Shown piece by piece: positions 8,782 through 17,510 of a stretch of DNA of 41,615 bases. The notes below the pieces were generated by a model. The model saw nothing but the letters and a program-made list of their open reading frames with translations. It ran no database searches and had not been told where the DNA came from. Source of the DNA: an uncultured Eubacteriales bacterium (lineage in GTDB: Bacteria; Bacillota; Clostridia; Oscillospirales; Acutalibacteraceae). The DNA lies in assembly GCA_934489735.1 (NCBI GenBank), contig CAKSSR010000017.1:1-41615 (forward strand), read 5' to 3'. Made by a program: the position numbers and the translations under genes. Positions within the stretch are counted from its first letter, which is position 1, and each line of letters starts with the position of its first letter.

Positions 8782-11700
8782 ATGAGTGATACAAATGAAA
8801 ATAAAGACATGATTATAATAGATAATGAGACAATAGAGATACTTAAAGGAGTAATCAATAAACCAGCAGAACCTACAGAGACCAAATCTGATTTTGAATA
8901 TGATGAAAATAAGTTGTATTTAAAATATATAGGATTTGATGCTGGTGAGGAGCGTATTGACAAAGATAAATCGGTATTGATATCTACATATGTTGATAAT
9001 TATTATGTAGTAACTAAAAAATCGGACCAATACCAAAAGGAATTTAAAGCCTTGAAAGACAAAAAATCAAAACACGCTAAAAGAGAAATATTCACAAAAA
9101 TGATTAATAACGCCAAAGAGATATATAAATTTATTGCAGAAAGGAACATTGATAGTAGCTGTGAGGCAGTTGAAAAATTGCCGGCATTAGATCAGTTTTG
9201 TAGTATGACGTTTATGAATAAACCATTCCGTGTTAGTAATATTAATGGCATTACATTTAATCAGTTAATAAACTATAAAAATGGGGATGATCTAGTTGAG
9301 CAGCTTAATCAAGGAGCTCACTACTATGGAGATGAAAATGATATAAAAAAAATAACTGGAGGAGAGTATGACTTTTTTTGGGATGGACAACACACGCCAT
9401 GGGGAAATTATTTTTATTTGATTGCTTTCCCAAAATTAGATTTTAAATCTTTGGCAGAAAATTTTAAAAAATTAGGCCCAGAAGGTAAATTCGAGGAATT
9501 AGTGAAAATATTAAAAAAATTTAGAGCAATATATAAAGTAATATTTCAAAAACGCAGTGATAGGGGATGGGCAAAAGAGCTAGAAAAGGACGAGCGTAAA
9601 GAAATTAAAACTAAAACTGAGAAATCGTTTGAGGCTCTTATGAAAGAAGAATTTTTAGGTTGCCCGTTTGAATCAATAGTTACTGATCCTGAGTCGGCTT
9701 TAACGAAAATAGTTTGTCAAAATTGTGAAGATAATGGATTGCGTGATACAATATTATGTTACCGGATTGACGGTGCTGGTTTAAATGGTGATTTTACAAA
9801 TGTAAATGTTTTGAAAGCTAATTCACCTGGTTTGGCTAATGGGAAGGACGCTTATATCTTATATTATAATATCAAAGGATATGTAGATAAATTTAATGAA
9901 GCGTACAAATCGAAACAGGTTGAGGATTGTAAAAAAAATATATTTATAATCGATGAAATAAAAAAAGCTATAGAGGGAAATACTGCGAATGTAAAATGGT
10001 TAGTTTATTCTAATACGGATGAAATCAGTAAGAAAATTAAGGAATTAGGAAAAGATTCATTATCTAATAAAGGGGATGATCTTAATGGACTTAAATTGGC
10101 GGGCCCTTATGGTGAAGTAGACGTAGATAAATTTCCTGATCTAAGAGCCCCATATTTTATGAAAGTCAGAATACCCAAGGCATTTGATATTAACACAGTT
10201 GATTTTGACACCCAATATCTAAAATGTATACGAGAATGTGATCAAACAGTAACGTTTTATCCTTCATGGCTTGATGAATATACTAATCCTGAAAAAGTTG
10301 TAAGGAGTAAGGAGGAATTTATTAATATCAAAGATATACTGGATGGGATTAATGATGCATATGGACCTATGGAATTTTTTAATGTTTATGGTGCATATGA
10401 TGAAGTGTCTTATAAAGAGTTTTGGGGGAAAATGATAATGATTAATAAAAGACAAATCTCTTTTGAGAGTATAAACGATCAAAGAAAAGAAGAGTTATAT
10501 GTTGATTATATATTAGATAAAAAGGATAAAACCGAAAAAACAGTTTATGTTACCACGGGAAAAGCTTTTATCGGTCCGTCGACTTTAATCAAAATTAATG
10601 AAAATGAGCTTATAATGCATAGTGATATGGACGAGTTCTTTAAGAACGAAAGTAGTATTTTAGAAGATTTACAAAATGCTAAACAGCTATTGCAAAGTAT
10701 ACAAAATTATGAAAAACTGGAGATTCGTAAATATAGTGAAAAAGATATATATGGCTATTCAGATTTACTTTATTATGGTGATACAGCACCGACTATGGAT
10801 GAGTTTTTGAAATTCCGCTTCATAGGGCTGGAAGGATATTTGAGGGGATATAGACTAAAATACGGTGAGCTTTTAGGCTGTAATAATATAGAATTACTTG
10901 GAGATAAGATAAAAAAACTAAATCAAGCTATAATCGAAAATGACTCACATGAACGTGGTGAAATAGAAAGAGATTTGAAGAAAATTTTAAACAATGAATA
11001 TGTAGGGCTTGATAATTTTATTTGCTTTTTTATCGATAGAGAAAATTTGGACGATGGATATTCAAATGCAGATATTATTAGATTTATGAGTGATAAATAT
11101 TTATTGATTCCTAAAATTAGTAATTTATGTGAGGAAGCTACTGAAAAACTTGGATCAGAAGAAACAAGCAATGAAGCAATTGATTGCTTGGTAAAAATTA
11201 AAGATATAGCTGAAAGAATAGATAAAGATTTCTATGATGAAGAGAGTACAATAGAAAAGACTGAGGAGACTAAAGCTCTTTTTAAAACAACAATGACTAA
11301 GAAAGAATTTTTAAGCCAAGAAATAGAAATAAAAAATTATAAGACAAGTCTTAGTGATCTTCTAAGACAAAATATAACAAAATCCGCTGAAGAATTCATA
11401 TCGAAAAACGAGATAAATGTGAATAATGGATCATGTATAAGGTTTGTTGATATGACAAGCATGAAAAGAATAAATTTTGATGAGCCTAATCGGTTTAATA
11501 ATGACGAATCATATGTAAAATTAAATAACGGAATTATTCTTAGAGTTTCAAAAATTGGAAAATCAGAGGGATATAGTGAAAGATATAAGGAGTATAACGC
11601 CAGGGAATGGCTTTATGTTGATATTTTAAAATTAATTGAAAAAATATCTGATTTGAGTAGGGATATAAAATTTAAAGAAATACCAAAAGAATATGAGATT

Positions 11701-11886
11701 AAAGAGTTTTCTGCCAATAAATATGCTGATTCATATTACAAGATAAAAGAGGCTTGTGTTACTGGCATTTTAAGTGAAGATGATTTTTGGAATATTAAAG
11801 TCACAACAAGAAATAACGAGACAGTAACTTTGAGAGAATACAAAGACTTACCAGAAGCAGAAGACCAGGAAGGTGAAAATACTTAA
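8782..11886 (+). CDS. 1034-residue modular protein of unknown function
   Basis: I place the start at ATG 8782 (SD AAGGGGAG, 8-base spacing) rather than the in-frame GTG at 8773, which falls inside the SD. There is no signal peptide or membrane segment, so it is probably cytosolic. The chain appears to be built of several modules of about 110-180 residues. Each has a beta-rich part followed by a two-helix end of the type FNEAYKSKQVEDCKKN..IIDEIKKAIEG (residues about 370-400). Similar ends are FKKLGPEGKFEELVKILKK (near 235) and CEEATEKLGSEETSNEAIDC (near 805). A truncated paralogue lies at 6311-6993. No catalytic motif is obvious. It is translated immediately after the 7338 gene, implying a joint function. 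Confidence 0.75.
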   Translation: MSDTNENKDMIIIDNETIEILKGVINKPAEPTETKSDFEYDENKLYLKYIGFDAGEERIDKDKSVLISTYVDNYYVVTKKSDQYQKEFKALKDKKSKHAKREIFTKMINNAKEIYKFIAERNIDSSCEAVEKLPALDQFCSMTFMNKPFRVSNINGITFNQLINYKNGDDLVEQLNQGAHYYGDENDIKKITGGEYDFFWDGQHTPWGNYFYLIAFPKLDFKSLAENFKKLGPEGKFEELVKILKKFRAIYKVIFQKRSDRGWAKELEKDERKEIKTKTEKSFEALMKEEFLGCPFESIVTDPESALTKIVCQNCEDNGLRDTILCYRIDGAGLNGDFTNVNVLKANSPGLANGKDAYILYYNIKGYVDKFNEAYKSKQVEDCKKNIFIIDEIKKAIEGNTANVKWLVYSNTDEISKKIKELGKDSLSNKGDDLNGLKLAGPYGEVDVDKFPDLRAPYFMKVRIPKAFDINTVDFDTQYLKCIRECDQTVTFYPSWLDEYTNPEKVVRSKEEFINIKDILDGINDAYGPMEFFNVYGAYDEVSYKEFWGKMIMINKRQISFESINDQRKEELYVDYILDKKDKTEKTVYVTTGKAFIGPSTLIKINENELIMHSDMDEFFKNESSILEDLQNAKQLLQSIQNYEKLEIRKYSEKDIYGYSDLLYYGDTAPTMDEFLKFRFIGLEGYLRGYRLKYGELLGCNNIELLGDKIKKLNQAIIENDSHERGEIERDLKKILNNEYVGLDNFICFFIDRENLDDGYSNADIIRFMSDKYLLIPKISNLCEEATEKLGSEETSNEAIDCLVKIKDIAERIDKDFYDEESTIEKTEETKALFKTTMTKKEFLSQEIEIKNYKTSLSDLLRQNITKSAEEFISKNEINVNNGSCIRFVDMTSMKRINFDEPNRFNNDESYVKLNNGIILRVSKIGKSEGYSERYKEYNAREWLYVDILKLIEKISDLSRDIKFKEIPKEYEIKEFSANKYADSYYKIKEACVTGILSEDDFWNIKVTTRNNETVTLREYKDLPEAEDQEGENT

Positions 11887-11908
11887 TAAATAATGAAATA
11901 AAGAGAAG

Positions 11909-12005
11909 AATTAAAAAAGCAAAGACTACAAACTTACCTAAAGAGGCAGGAATGTAGTCTTTGTCTGTATGTAATATGAGGCATAGGGAATGACGGGGGA
12001 TGATA
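11909..12005. repeat. Dispersed repeat copy B
   Basis: Second copy of the 7071-7160 repeat, with the same inner segment and the same AATATGAGGCATAGGG flank. Here the hairpin arms are longer and perfect. It sits between two convergent operons, directly after the 3' end of the modular protein gene. Confidence 0.75.
11911..11962 (-). terminator. Terminator of the minus-strand peptide operon
   Basis: AAAGACTACA (11921-11930) pairs perfectly with TGTAGTCTTT (11953-11962). Read on the minus strand it is followed by GCTTTTTTAATT. It lies about 55 bases past the last gene of the operon and is part of dispersed repeat copy B. Confidence 0.65.
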
Positions 12006-12017
12006 TAACTATACAAT

Positions 12018-12515
12018 TTAGATAAACTTAATTAGCTGAGACAAGAAAAATATCAAGCAGCAGTTAGCGGAGACTATCTTAATTGAAGTAGACCAATCAC
12101 GTGCGGTAACGAATTTATAAGCAAACAGAAGGGCGACCTGACTCAAGTATGACATAGAGAATATCAAGATTTTATTTACAGTAGTCAGGTTCAGATTGAC
12201 GAAGCCATTAAAAAGCATCAAAAAAAGGGATATTGGCAAGAGAATGCATTGAGACAGCCATAGAGATTTAAAAGTATAGAGGAATCTTTTAACGAACTTT
12301 TGATCATTGCATATCAAAGAGTCTATAGCCAACAGGAAAAAGCTTTCGCATGTTACCGTTATTAAGATAGTCAACGAGACGAACAATCCATTTATGCAGA
12401 GGCATTTAAAGGTTAGATTATCATAAGTTTTAGAGCATAGAAGGAAGGTCATAAAAAAGCTTGATAATAGCAAGCTTAAGCAGATCAAGTAATTATTTTT
12501 AAGACATTTTGACAT
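12018..12515 (-). CDS. Polytopic membrane protein, last gene of the peptide operon
   Basis: The 165-residue product (ATG at 12515 with SD GAGGTG; the GTG at 12527 lies inside the SD) has about five hydrophobic segments: roughly residues 10-27, 42-62, 85-107, 117-134 and 145-163. It has no soluble domain. The general look is of a Yip1-like or transporter-permease fragment, but I cannot assign a family. Its SD overlaps the end of the SpoIIM-like gene, so the two are translationally coupled. In context it is a candidate immunity or export component for the hydrophobic peptide encoded at 14222-14797. Confidence 0.7.
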   Translation of the reverse strand: MSKCLKNNYLICLSLLLSSFFMTFLLCSKTYDNLTFKCLCINGLFVSLTILITVTCESFFLLAIDSLICNDQKFVKRFLYTFKSLWLSQCILLPISLFLMLFNGFVNLNLTTVNKILIFSMSYLSQVALLFAYKFVTARDWSTSIKIVSANCCLIFFLSQLIKFI

Positions 12516-12523
12516 AATACGGA

Positions 12524-13051
12524 TCACCTCAACTTATTCAAGATCAAATTACTTTCTATTACAGATGCAAGAAAGTATATAAAAAATAATACAATTGACA
12601 TTATAGCGGTCTTTTTTACTATATCGATAGCAGAGATTTCTTTAGATTTTTTCATTCTGGCCAGCCTAGTGCCATAAAATGTAGAGATAAATAATCCAAC
12701 TGATTCCAATGTTACGAAAACAATTATCTCGAGGTTAAGTATTCCGAGCAAAGATGCTCCGACAAAAAAGAAATTGAGGAACAAGAAGCAGCAGCCGAGT
12801 ATTCCATTTGTCAGGAAGCTCAAAGTAAATCCAAGCAGAGCTATAGCTAAATTATGGATTGTCAAGTCAAGCATCATATGTTTTCTATCTCCGATTAAGA
12901 ATCTCAATGTCCCAGCTAAGCTAGTCAAAGAGGTTGTTGAGGTGGACTTAAATAGCATCAAAGGGATTATAAAGCCTACGATAGCGGACGACAGCATTAA
13001 GAAATTAATTACTTTATGCAGGCTAATATTATTTTTCAAAAGTTTTAACAA
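12524..13051 (-). CDS. SpoIIM/DUF95-like membrane protein
   Basis: The 175-residue product starts at TTG with SD AGGAGG, overlapping the end of the peptidase gene by 23 bases. It has about four to five membrane segments and the layout of the SpoIIM (DUF95) family: HNLAIALLGFTLSFLTNGIL (about 66-85), then a conserved turn LESVGLFISTFYGTRLA (about 115-131) matching the family's pHGxxE...G..G.xLa block with His replaced. DUF95/SpoIIM proteins are required for maturation or secretion in circular-bacteriocin clusters (the AS-48 and circularin types), besides the sporulation role of SpoIIM itself. The neighbouring hydrophobic peptide and peptidase favour the bacteriocin role. Confidence 0.65.
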   Translation of the reverse strand: MLKLLKNNISLHKVINFLMLSSAIVGFIIPLMLFKSTSTTSLTSLAGTLRFLIGDRKHMMLDLTIHNLAIALLGFTLSFLTNGILGCCFLFLNFFFVGASLLGILNLEIIVFVTLESVGLFISTFYGTRLARMKKSKEISAIDIVKKTAIMSIVLFFIYFLASVIESNLILNKLR

Positions 13052-14138
13052 ATTCTAGCCTCCTATTTGCAGAAATACCACTTATATTAAGATTTTTATT
13101 GAATTTATTATCATTTACGATAGCGCTCAAGCCATCGAATACAGCTTCTTTACCGATTTTTTTAATAGCATAGACATCGGCCAATATTTCGTTACGTTTG
13201 CAATAACTCAATGATATTAGGCTTATTATGATAAGGAAGATTAAGTATAAAGCTAGAGGAGTCAATATAATCATAAAATTTTCGATACCTAATTGCACGA
13301 GGATACCTTCGCTTAGAAAGAATAGGAAAGTGAATGACAGAAAGACTGACAATATAGCGATACTTTTTTTACGATTAACAGTCTTCAAGTGACCTTCCTC
13401 ATGAGCTAATATGTATTGTTTAAGGGTTTCTCCACCGGAAAAGACTTTTTGACTAATAAGTATATCATTTTTCAAGCAATTGGCGAAACCATATTGAGAG
13501 GGAGTAAAGTTATTTACAAATCCATATGGGTACATTATACTGAGGTTATAACTTTTATAAAGCCCTATATTGACGCTAAAAATTCTACTTAATATCAGAT
13601 TCCTGAAGAAAAATAGCATAGAGAAGGCAAATGATATAAATCCGAAGAGAATTCCAACCTTACTGAATTCAGGGGTGATGAAAAGCATTAAGAGGCAGGA
13701 GAAAATTGTAAGGATAAAGTCACAAACTCTATGACGAGGCTTTACGGGATCCTCATTGAGGGCAAGGGAGCAATCTCTATTTTTTATGCCGGCACTTAAA
13801 GTCATATCAGTAAAGAATGAAACGTATTGGCAAGGGGCAGTCCAGTTCACCAAGCCGGAATAAATTTTTGACAGAAGGTTAATTTTTTTTGAGTGGACTT
13901 CATCATAAGTCAAGGTATCGGAGTGTTTTTTTACAAAAAGGGGGAATTTAACAAGCAGCCAGAAGGAAATTGCTAGAATCATTATGATAAAGATTGCATT
14001 AGCCGTCCCAGGGTTAACTAATTTTATTCTTTTCCAACCATAATAGTAGTATCCGAAAAGAATTATAGATATTGTGCATAAGAAGAACAGATTTGCAGAA
14101 GAAAAAGTCTTCTCATTGTTAGGTTTTTTACTTTCCAT
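13029..14138 (-). CDS. M48/M56-like membrane zinc metallopeptidase
   Basis: The 369-residue product has membrane segments near residues 14-34, 45-64, 140-180 (two), 258-285 and 287-312. The zinc motif HEEGH is at 246-250 (context QYILAHEEGHLK). The third ligand is likely E317 in RNEILADVYAIKKIG, the ExxxAD..A pattern of M48 and related peptidases. It is therefore predicted to be catalytically competent, cleaving at or in the membrane. It sits between the peptide precursor gene and the SpoIIM-like gene, so processing of the precursor is the natural hypothesis. It also resembles M56 (BlaR1-type) peptidases, but no sensor domain is attached. Confidence 0.8.
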   Translation of the reverse strand: MESKKPNNEKTFSSANLFFLCTISIILFGYYYYGWKRIKLVNPGTANAIFIIMILAISFWLLVKFPLFVKKHSDTLTYDEVHSKKINLLSKIYSGLVNWTAPCQYVSFFTDMTLSAGIKNRDCSLALNEDPVKPRHRVCDFILTIFSCLLMLFITPEFSKVGILFGFISFAFSMLFFFRNLILSRIFSVNIGLYKSYNLSIMYPYGFVNNFTPSQYGFANCLKNDILISQKVFSGGETLKQYILAHEEGHLKTVNRKKSIAILSVFLSFTFLFFLSEGILVQLGIENFMIILTPLALYLIFLIIISLISLSYCKRNEILADVYAIKKIGKEAVFDGLSAIVNDNKFNKNLNISGISANRRLEFVKTFEK

Positions 14139-14221
14139 AGGGAATTCCTTTCTAAAATTTCAGAATTAATTTAAAAAGAAAAGGGAGCTGAAAAGTTCCC
14201 TTTCAATAATGTAGTAAATGA

Positions 14222-14797
14222 TCAGCCTACGCTGGCGAGTCCCAATAATCCACCGCCAATTATTGCAACAGGTGCAGCAGCGACCAAGGCACCAGAAGCA
14301 AATGCAGCACCTGTAAGAAAACCAATGCCATTTGCTGCCGCAGTGGTACCAGAAGCTATTATAGTACCTGCAATCGGAGCGGCCTGGAATGCTGCGGTAG
14401 CCGTAGTGACTGCAGCGCCTGCGATCCCAACAGCAGAAGGAGCGGCAACAGCGCCCCAGACAGCCACACACATGGCAGGATTATTAGACAATCCATCATC
14501 AAATTGGATATCCACGTCAGATGAAAACTTATAATAATCATTATTATGTAAGTCAGTTAAGCTATATTGATATTTGTCATCTATTTTTGACTTACTGAAT
14601 AAAAAATCACTGGCAGTTGTCTTAATGGATTTAGAATGTATTTTGGCATGGTTGGAATCGATGGCTTCAACAGATATATTATTGAAATTTGATAACGTTT
14701 TTAAGCTATCACTAGAAAGTATGTCAAACGCATTTAAGGATATGACAGCGATGGTAAAGATTAATAAAATAGCATTTATCACTTTGTTTCTTTTCAT
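14222..14797 (-). CDS. Precursor of a hydrophobic Ala/Gly-rich peptide (bacteriocin-like)
   Basis: The 191-residue product has an N-terminal signal or membrane segment (about 6-23), then a polar ~80-residue extracytoplasmic region. The C-terminal core of about 87 residues (105-191) consists almost wholly of A, G, V, I, T and P with a single Cys at 110 and Trp at 114 (NPAMCVAVWGAVAAPSAVG). It ends GGGLLGLASVG. This layout resembles SdpC-type toxin precursors, where a signal peptide and prodomain are removed to release a membrane-active peptide, and the core also recalls hydrophobic circular bacteriocins. SD AAGGAGAAG precedes the ATG. It is the first gene of an operon with a metallopeptidase, a SpoIIM-like protein and a membrane protein. 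The bacteriocin assignment is inference. Confidence 0.65.
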   Translation of the reverse strand: MKRNKVINAILLIFTIAVISLNAFDILSSDSLKTLSNFNNISVEAIDSNHAKIHSKSIKTTASDFLFSKSKIDDKYQYSLTDLHNNDYYKFSSDVDIQFDDGLSNNPAMCVAVWGAVAAPSAVGIAGAAVTTATAAFQAAPIAGTIIASGTTAAANGIGFLTGAAFASGALVAAAPVAIIGGGLLGLASVG

Positions 14798-14827
14798 TTG
14801 GATTTCTTCTCCTTATTTTAAAAATAA

Positions 14828-14856
14828 ATTACAGAATGTACTTAGAGATGTTGCAA
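14828..14856 (-). promoter_or_regulatory. Promoter of the peptide operon
   Basis: On the minus strand TTGCAA (14856-14851), a 17-base spacer and TGTAAT (14833-14828) lie about 30 bases before the ATG of the peptide precursor gene. Confidence 0.5.
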
Positions 14857-15064
14857 CAATACTATAAGAACTCAGACTTATTCAACACAAGTCGATGGAA
14901 AGTATATCAAAAAAGTACGTGTTAATCAAGAGAAAACTTAAACAAATAAGAAATTCTTAAATTTGGCATATAATTGTAAAATATTGTTAGCGCAAACGAG
15001 AAAGTTTTAATAATACGATAGTATACTTTTGAAACAAATGGTAAAAGTAATTACAGGTGATAAA

Positions 15065-15946
15065 ATGAATATTAGAACTGACTTGGCTTTAGAAGCTAAA
15101 TATATGAATGGGGAAGAAGAAATAGAGGGAACAAGATTTTGTTCTAAACAAATGGGAAATGGTATTAATGTATATGAATTATATGTAGAAACGAAGGAAG
15201 CTAAAGACAAATTGAACAAAGAGATAGGAGTATATATTACTATTGAGACACCGCCGTTGACCGACAATTTTAATCCAGCTGATGAAAAGATCAAAATAAT
15301 ATCAAAAGAGATAAAAAAATTGATTCCCCCTAAGGACGATGGACTGGTTTTAGTGATAGGATTAGGGAATTTAGAAATAACTCCTGACGCACTGGGACCA
15401 AAAACAAGCAGAAGAGTATTTGCGACAAGACATATTAAAGGAGAATTAAAAAAAATTACAGGACTGACTGGATTAAGACCGGTTTCTGTAATTGCGCCGG
15501 GAGTACTTGGACAGACAGGAATAGAATCTGGAGAGATAATATTATCTTTAATACAAAATTTGAAATGCTCAAGTCTAATCATAGTAGATGCTTTGGCATC
15601 ATTAAGCCCAGAGAGACTTGGCAGGACGATTCAAATTTCTGATGCAGGGATTGCACCGGGATCAGGAGTCGGTAATTATAGACCAGTATTGAACAAGAAG
15701 ACTTTAGGAATACCAGTCATAAGTATAGGAGTTCCAACGGTAGTCAATGCTAAGACATTAGCTTTTTCAATGATAAAAGGAATAGATGAGAAAAATGTAG
15801 ATATTGACAATAGCAAAGACATGATAGTCACTCCCAGGGAAATAGATGTATTGATCGATAGGACATCACTTTTGATAGGAATGTCTATAAATTGCGCATT
15901 ACAGGACAAGCTCACCCCAGAAGATTTGTTTTCATTGACAACGTAG
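15065..15946 (+). CDS. gpr: Spore germination protease GPR
   Basis: GPR (peptidase family M63) is made in the forespore as a zymogen and degrades the small acid-soluble spore proteins at germination. I place the start at ATG 15065, preceded by the SD AGGTGAT. This gives MNIRTDLALEAKYM..., aligning with the IRTDLA prosequence of known GPRs; the upstream in-frame TTG at 15029 has no SD. Family blocks follow: IGLGNLEITPDALGPK near 100, then HIKGE, PGVLGQTGIESGEII, and VDALASLSPERLGRTIQISD with PGSGVGN. Length (293 residues) is near the family's lower end. It lies just before spoIIP, the order usual in Clostridia, and is direct evidence that the organism sporulates. Confidence 0.93.
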   Translation: MNIRTDLALEAKYMNGEEEIEGTRFCSKQMGNGINVYELYVETKEAKDKLNKEIGVYITIETPPLTDNFNPADEKIKIISKEIKKLIPPKDDGLVLVIGLGNLEITPDALGPKTSRRVFATRHIKGELKKITGLTGLRPVSVIAPGVLGQTGIESGEIILSLIQNLKCSSLIIVDALASLSPERLGRTIQISDAGIAPGSGVGNYRPVLNKKTLGIPVISIGVPTVVNAKTLAFSMIKGIDEKNVDIDNSKDMIVTPREIDVLIDRTSLLIGMSINCALQDKLTPEDLFSLTT

Positions 15947-16012
15947 TAATAATATATTTTGAAATGACATACTTATGTATTAAATATAGAAGTTTAATAG
16001 GGGGAAATCATT

Positions 16013-17098
16013 TTGAAATTGGTAAACGTACGAAAGACTAATAAAGCAATATTTTTAATATTATTTATTTGCTCTTGTCTATTAGTAACAACATCTTTAT
16101 ATAATAAGATCAAAATGATTAAGTCAGTTGATGGAATTCAAAAGATATTGGTTGGATTTATAATACCTGAGGCGTCATTAATTAAGATTAGAAATGCTTA
16201 TGATAAGAAAATGGATTACTGGTTTAAAGAAAGAAACGACATAGACATGCAGGAGAACGACATAAAGGAAGAAAATGATAAGAATGAAGAAGAAAAACCA
16301 AGAAATATTAATGGCAAGTATAGAATAATTGAAAGACATCTTACAGGGAGAGGCATTCATTATGAAAATTTTTATGTCAATAATAAAAGCGATATAGAAC
16401 TAGATGTAGGAAAATATTTAAATAGGCAATTGAGTTTGAAATTTGATAAAAATGATCTTCCAAAGGTACTAATAGTGCACACCCATACGAGTGAATCGTT
16501 TATGAAAGAGGATAAAGAGTATTATGATGAAAATTTCTATCCCAGGTCTCAAAATGAGGAAGAAAATGTGATAAAAGTAGGCAATTCGATTGAAAATAAG
16601 TTAAAAGAGAATAAGATAAATGTTATCCACAGTAAGAATTATCATGACTATCCAAGTTATAATGGATCTTATTTGAGATCTGCTGGGACAATAAAAGAAA
16701 ATATAAATAATTATCCATCGATTCAGATCGTTTTGGATATCCACAGAGATTCAATGGGAAACAATGAGACAGGAAAAATTAAGCCCGTCTTCAATATAAA
16801 TGGAAGAAAAGCAGCACAGATTATGATAATGACCGGTTGTGATTCAGATAAGTCGCTTAATTTTCCGAACTGGGAGCATAATTTGTCATTGGGCTTAAAG
16901 CTTCAAAGAAAAGTTGAAGAAATGTACCCTGGGATGACAAGACCTATGTATTTTGGGAACGTCAAGTATAACATGCATTTGACAAAAGGATCTTTATTGA
17001 TAGAAGTTGGAACCGATGCCAATAGTATGGATGAAGTTTCTTATACGGGAGAGCTTTTAGGCAACGCTTTGGCATCACTCATAAAAGAATTGGAATGA
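16013..17098 (+). CDS. spoIIP: Stage II sporulation protein P
   Basis: SpoIIP is the membrane-anchored amidase/endopeptidase of the SpoIIDMP complex that thins septal peptidoglycan during engulfment. The 361-residue product starts at TTG with SD AGGGGGAAA, has one membrane anchor at about residues 13-30, a charged linker, then the catalytic domain. That domain carries VLIVHTHTSESF (about 158-169), IQIVLDIHRDS (about 239-249) and a C-terminal LLIEVGTDANS. These hold the conserved zinc-ligand His and Glu positions of the amidase fold. Upstream, CATACTTA at 15968-15975 could be a sigma-E-type -10 box, as expected for spoIIP, but I see no convincing -35. Confidence 0.92.
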   Translation: MKLVNVRKTNKAIFLILFICSCLLVTTSLYNKIKMIKSVDGIQKILVGFIIPEASLIKIRNAYDKKMDYWFKERNDIDMQENDIKEENDKNEEEKPRNINGKYRIIERHLTGRGIHYENFYVNNKSDIELDVGKYLNRQLSLKFDKNDLPKVLIVHTHTSESFMKEDKEYYDENFYPRSQNEEENVIKVGNSIENKLKENKINVIHSKNYHDYPSYNGSYLRSAGTIKENINNYPSIQIVLDIHRDSMGNNETGKIKPVFNINGRKAAQIMIMTGCDSDKSLNFPNWEHNLSLGLKLQRKVEEMYPGMTRPMYFGNVKYNMHLTKGSLLIEVGTDANSMDEVSYTGELLGNALASLIKELE

Positions 17099-17104
17099 TA
17101 AAAT

Positions 17105-17341
17105 GTGAACAGAATTATAAAAAAAGTGATATTGATATCGATGAGTATGATATTGTTATTAAATTTGTTATTCGGATTCATCATAGTGGAGAGAAATGTA
17201 AGAAGAGTGGCATTCAATGATTATGATAATTTAATATTTTTAGTCAATTCGAGTGAGGCATGTCAATTATGGATTAAATTTATGGGCAACAATTATATAA
17301 TAGATTTTAAAAGAATGAAAATAGAAAAGAGACCATATTGA
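17105..17341 (+). CDS. Small single-pass membrane protein, unknown
   Basis: The 78-residue product starts at GTG six bases after the spoIIP stop. It has basic residues, one hydrophobic segment at about 7-28 (VILISMSMILLLNLLFGFII), then a ~50-residue outer domain (NDYDNLIFLVNSSEACQLW and a basic end). It is apparently cotranscribed with spoIIP and may serve in sporulation, but I do not recognise the family. Confidence 0.65.
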   Translation: MNRIIKKVILISMSMILLLNLLFGFIIVERNVRRVAFNDYDNLIFLVNSSEACQLWIKFMGNNYIIDFKRMKIEKRPY

Positions 17342-17391
17342 ACAATATGATACTAACATTGAATTGCTATTATATTAGATTGACCAAAGAT

Positions 17392-17424
17392 TCGAGATGT
17401 AAATCTCGATCGATATATTTTTGT
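17392..17424 (+). terminator. Probable terminator after the spoIIP unit
   Basis: TCGAGAT (17392-17398) and ATCTCGA (17403-17409) form a tight hairpin with a GTAA loop, followed after a few bases by a T-rich stretch. Confidence 0.45.
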
Positions 17425-17510
17425 TGAAAAATAAATTGAAATAGCATAAAATATAAATAGATTATATTTTTGTCATTTGAATTTAAGAAACTAGTTGAAT
17501 ATGTCATGAT

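Noticed and set aside
8159..8794. 211-codon minus-strand frame opposite the 480-residue protein gene
   Set aside because: Composition (Leu/Ser/Phe-rich) is the usual mirror of an AT-rich coding strand; no SD, and the plus-strand gene has a proper promoter, SD and operon partner.
14166..14471. Cys/Trp/Arg-rich minus-strand frame inside the peptide precursor gene
   Set aside because: It is a +1-type shadow of the GC-richer Ala/Gly coding region; the other frame has the SD, signal segment and operon position.
15007..15582. 191-codon minus-strand frame opposite gpr
   Set aside because: gpr is unmistakable on the plus strand; the frame has no SD and is a shadow.
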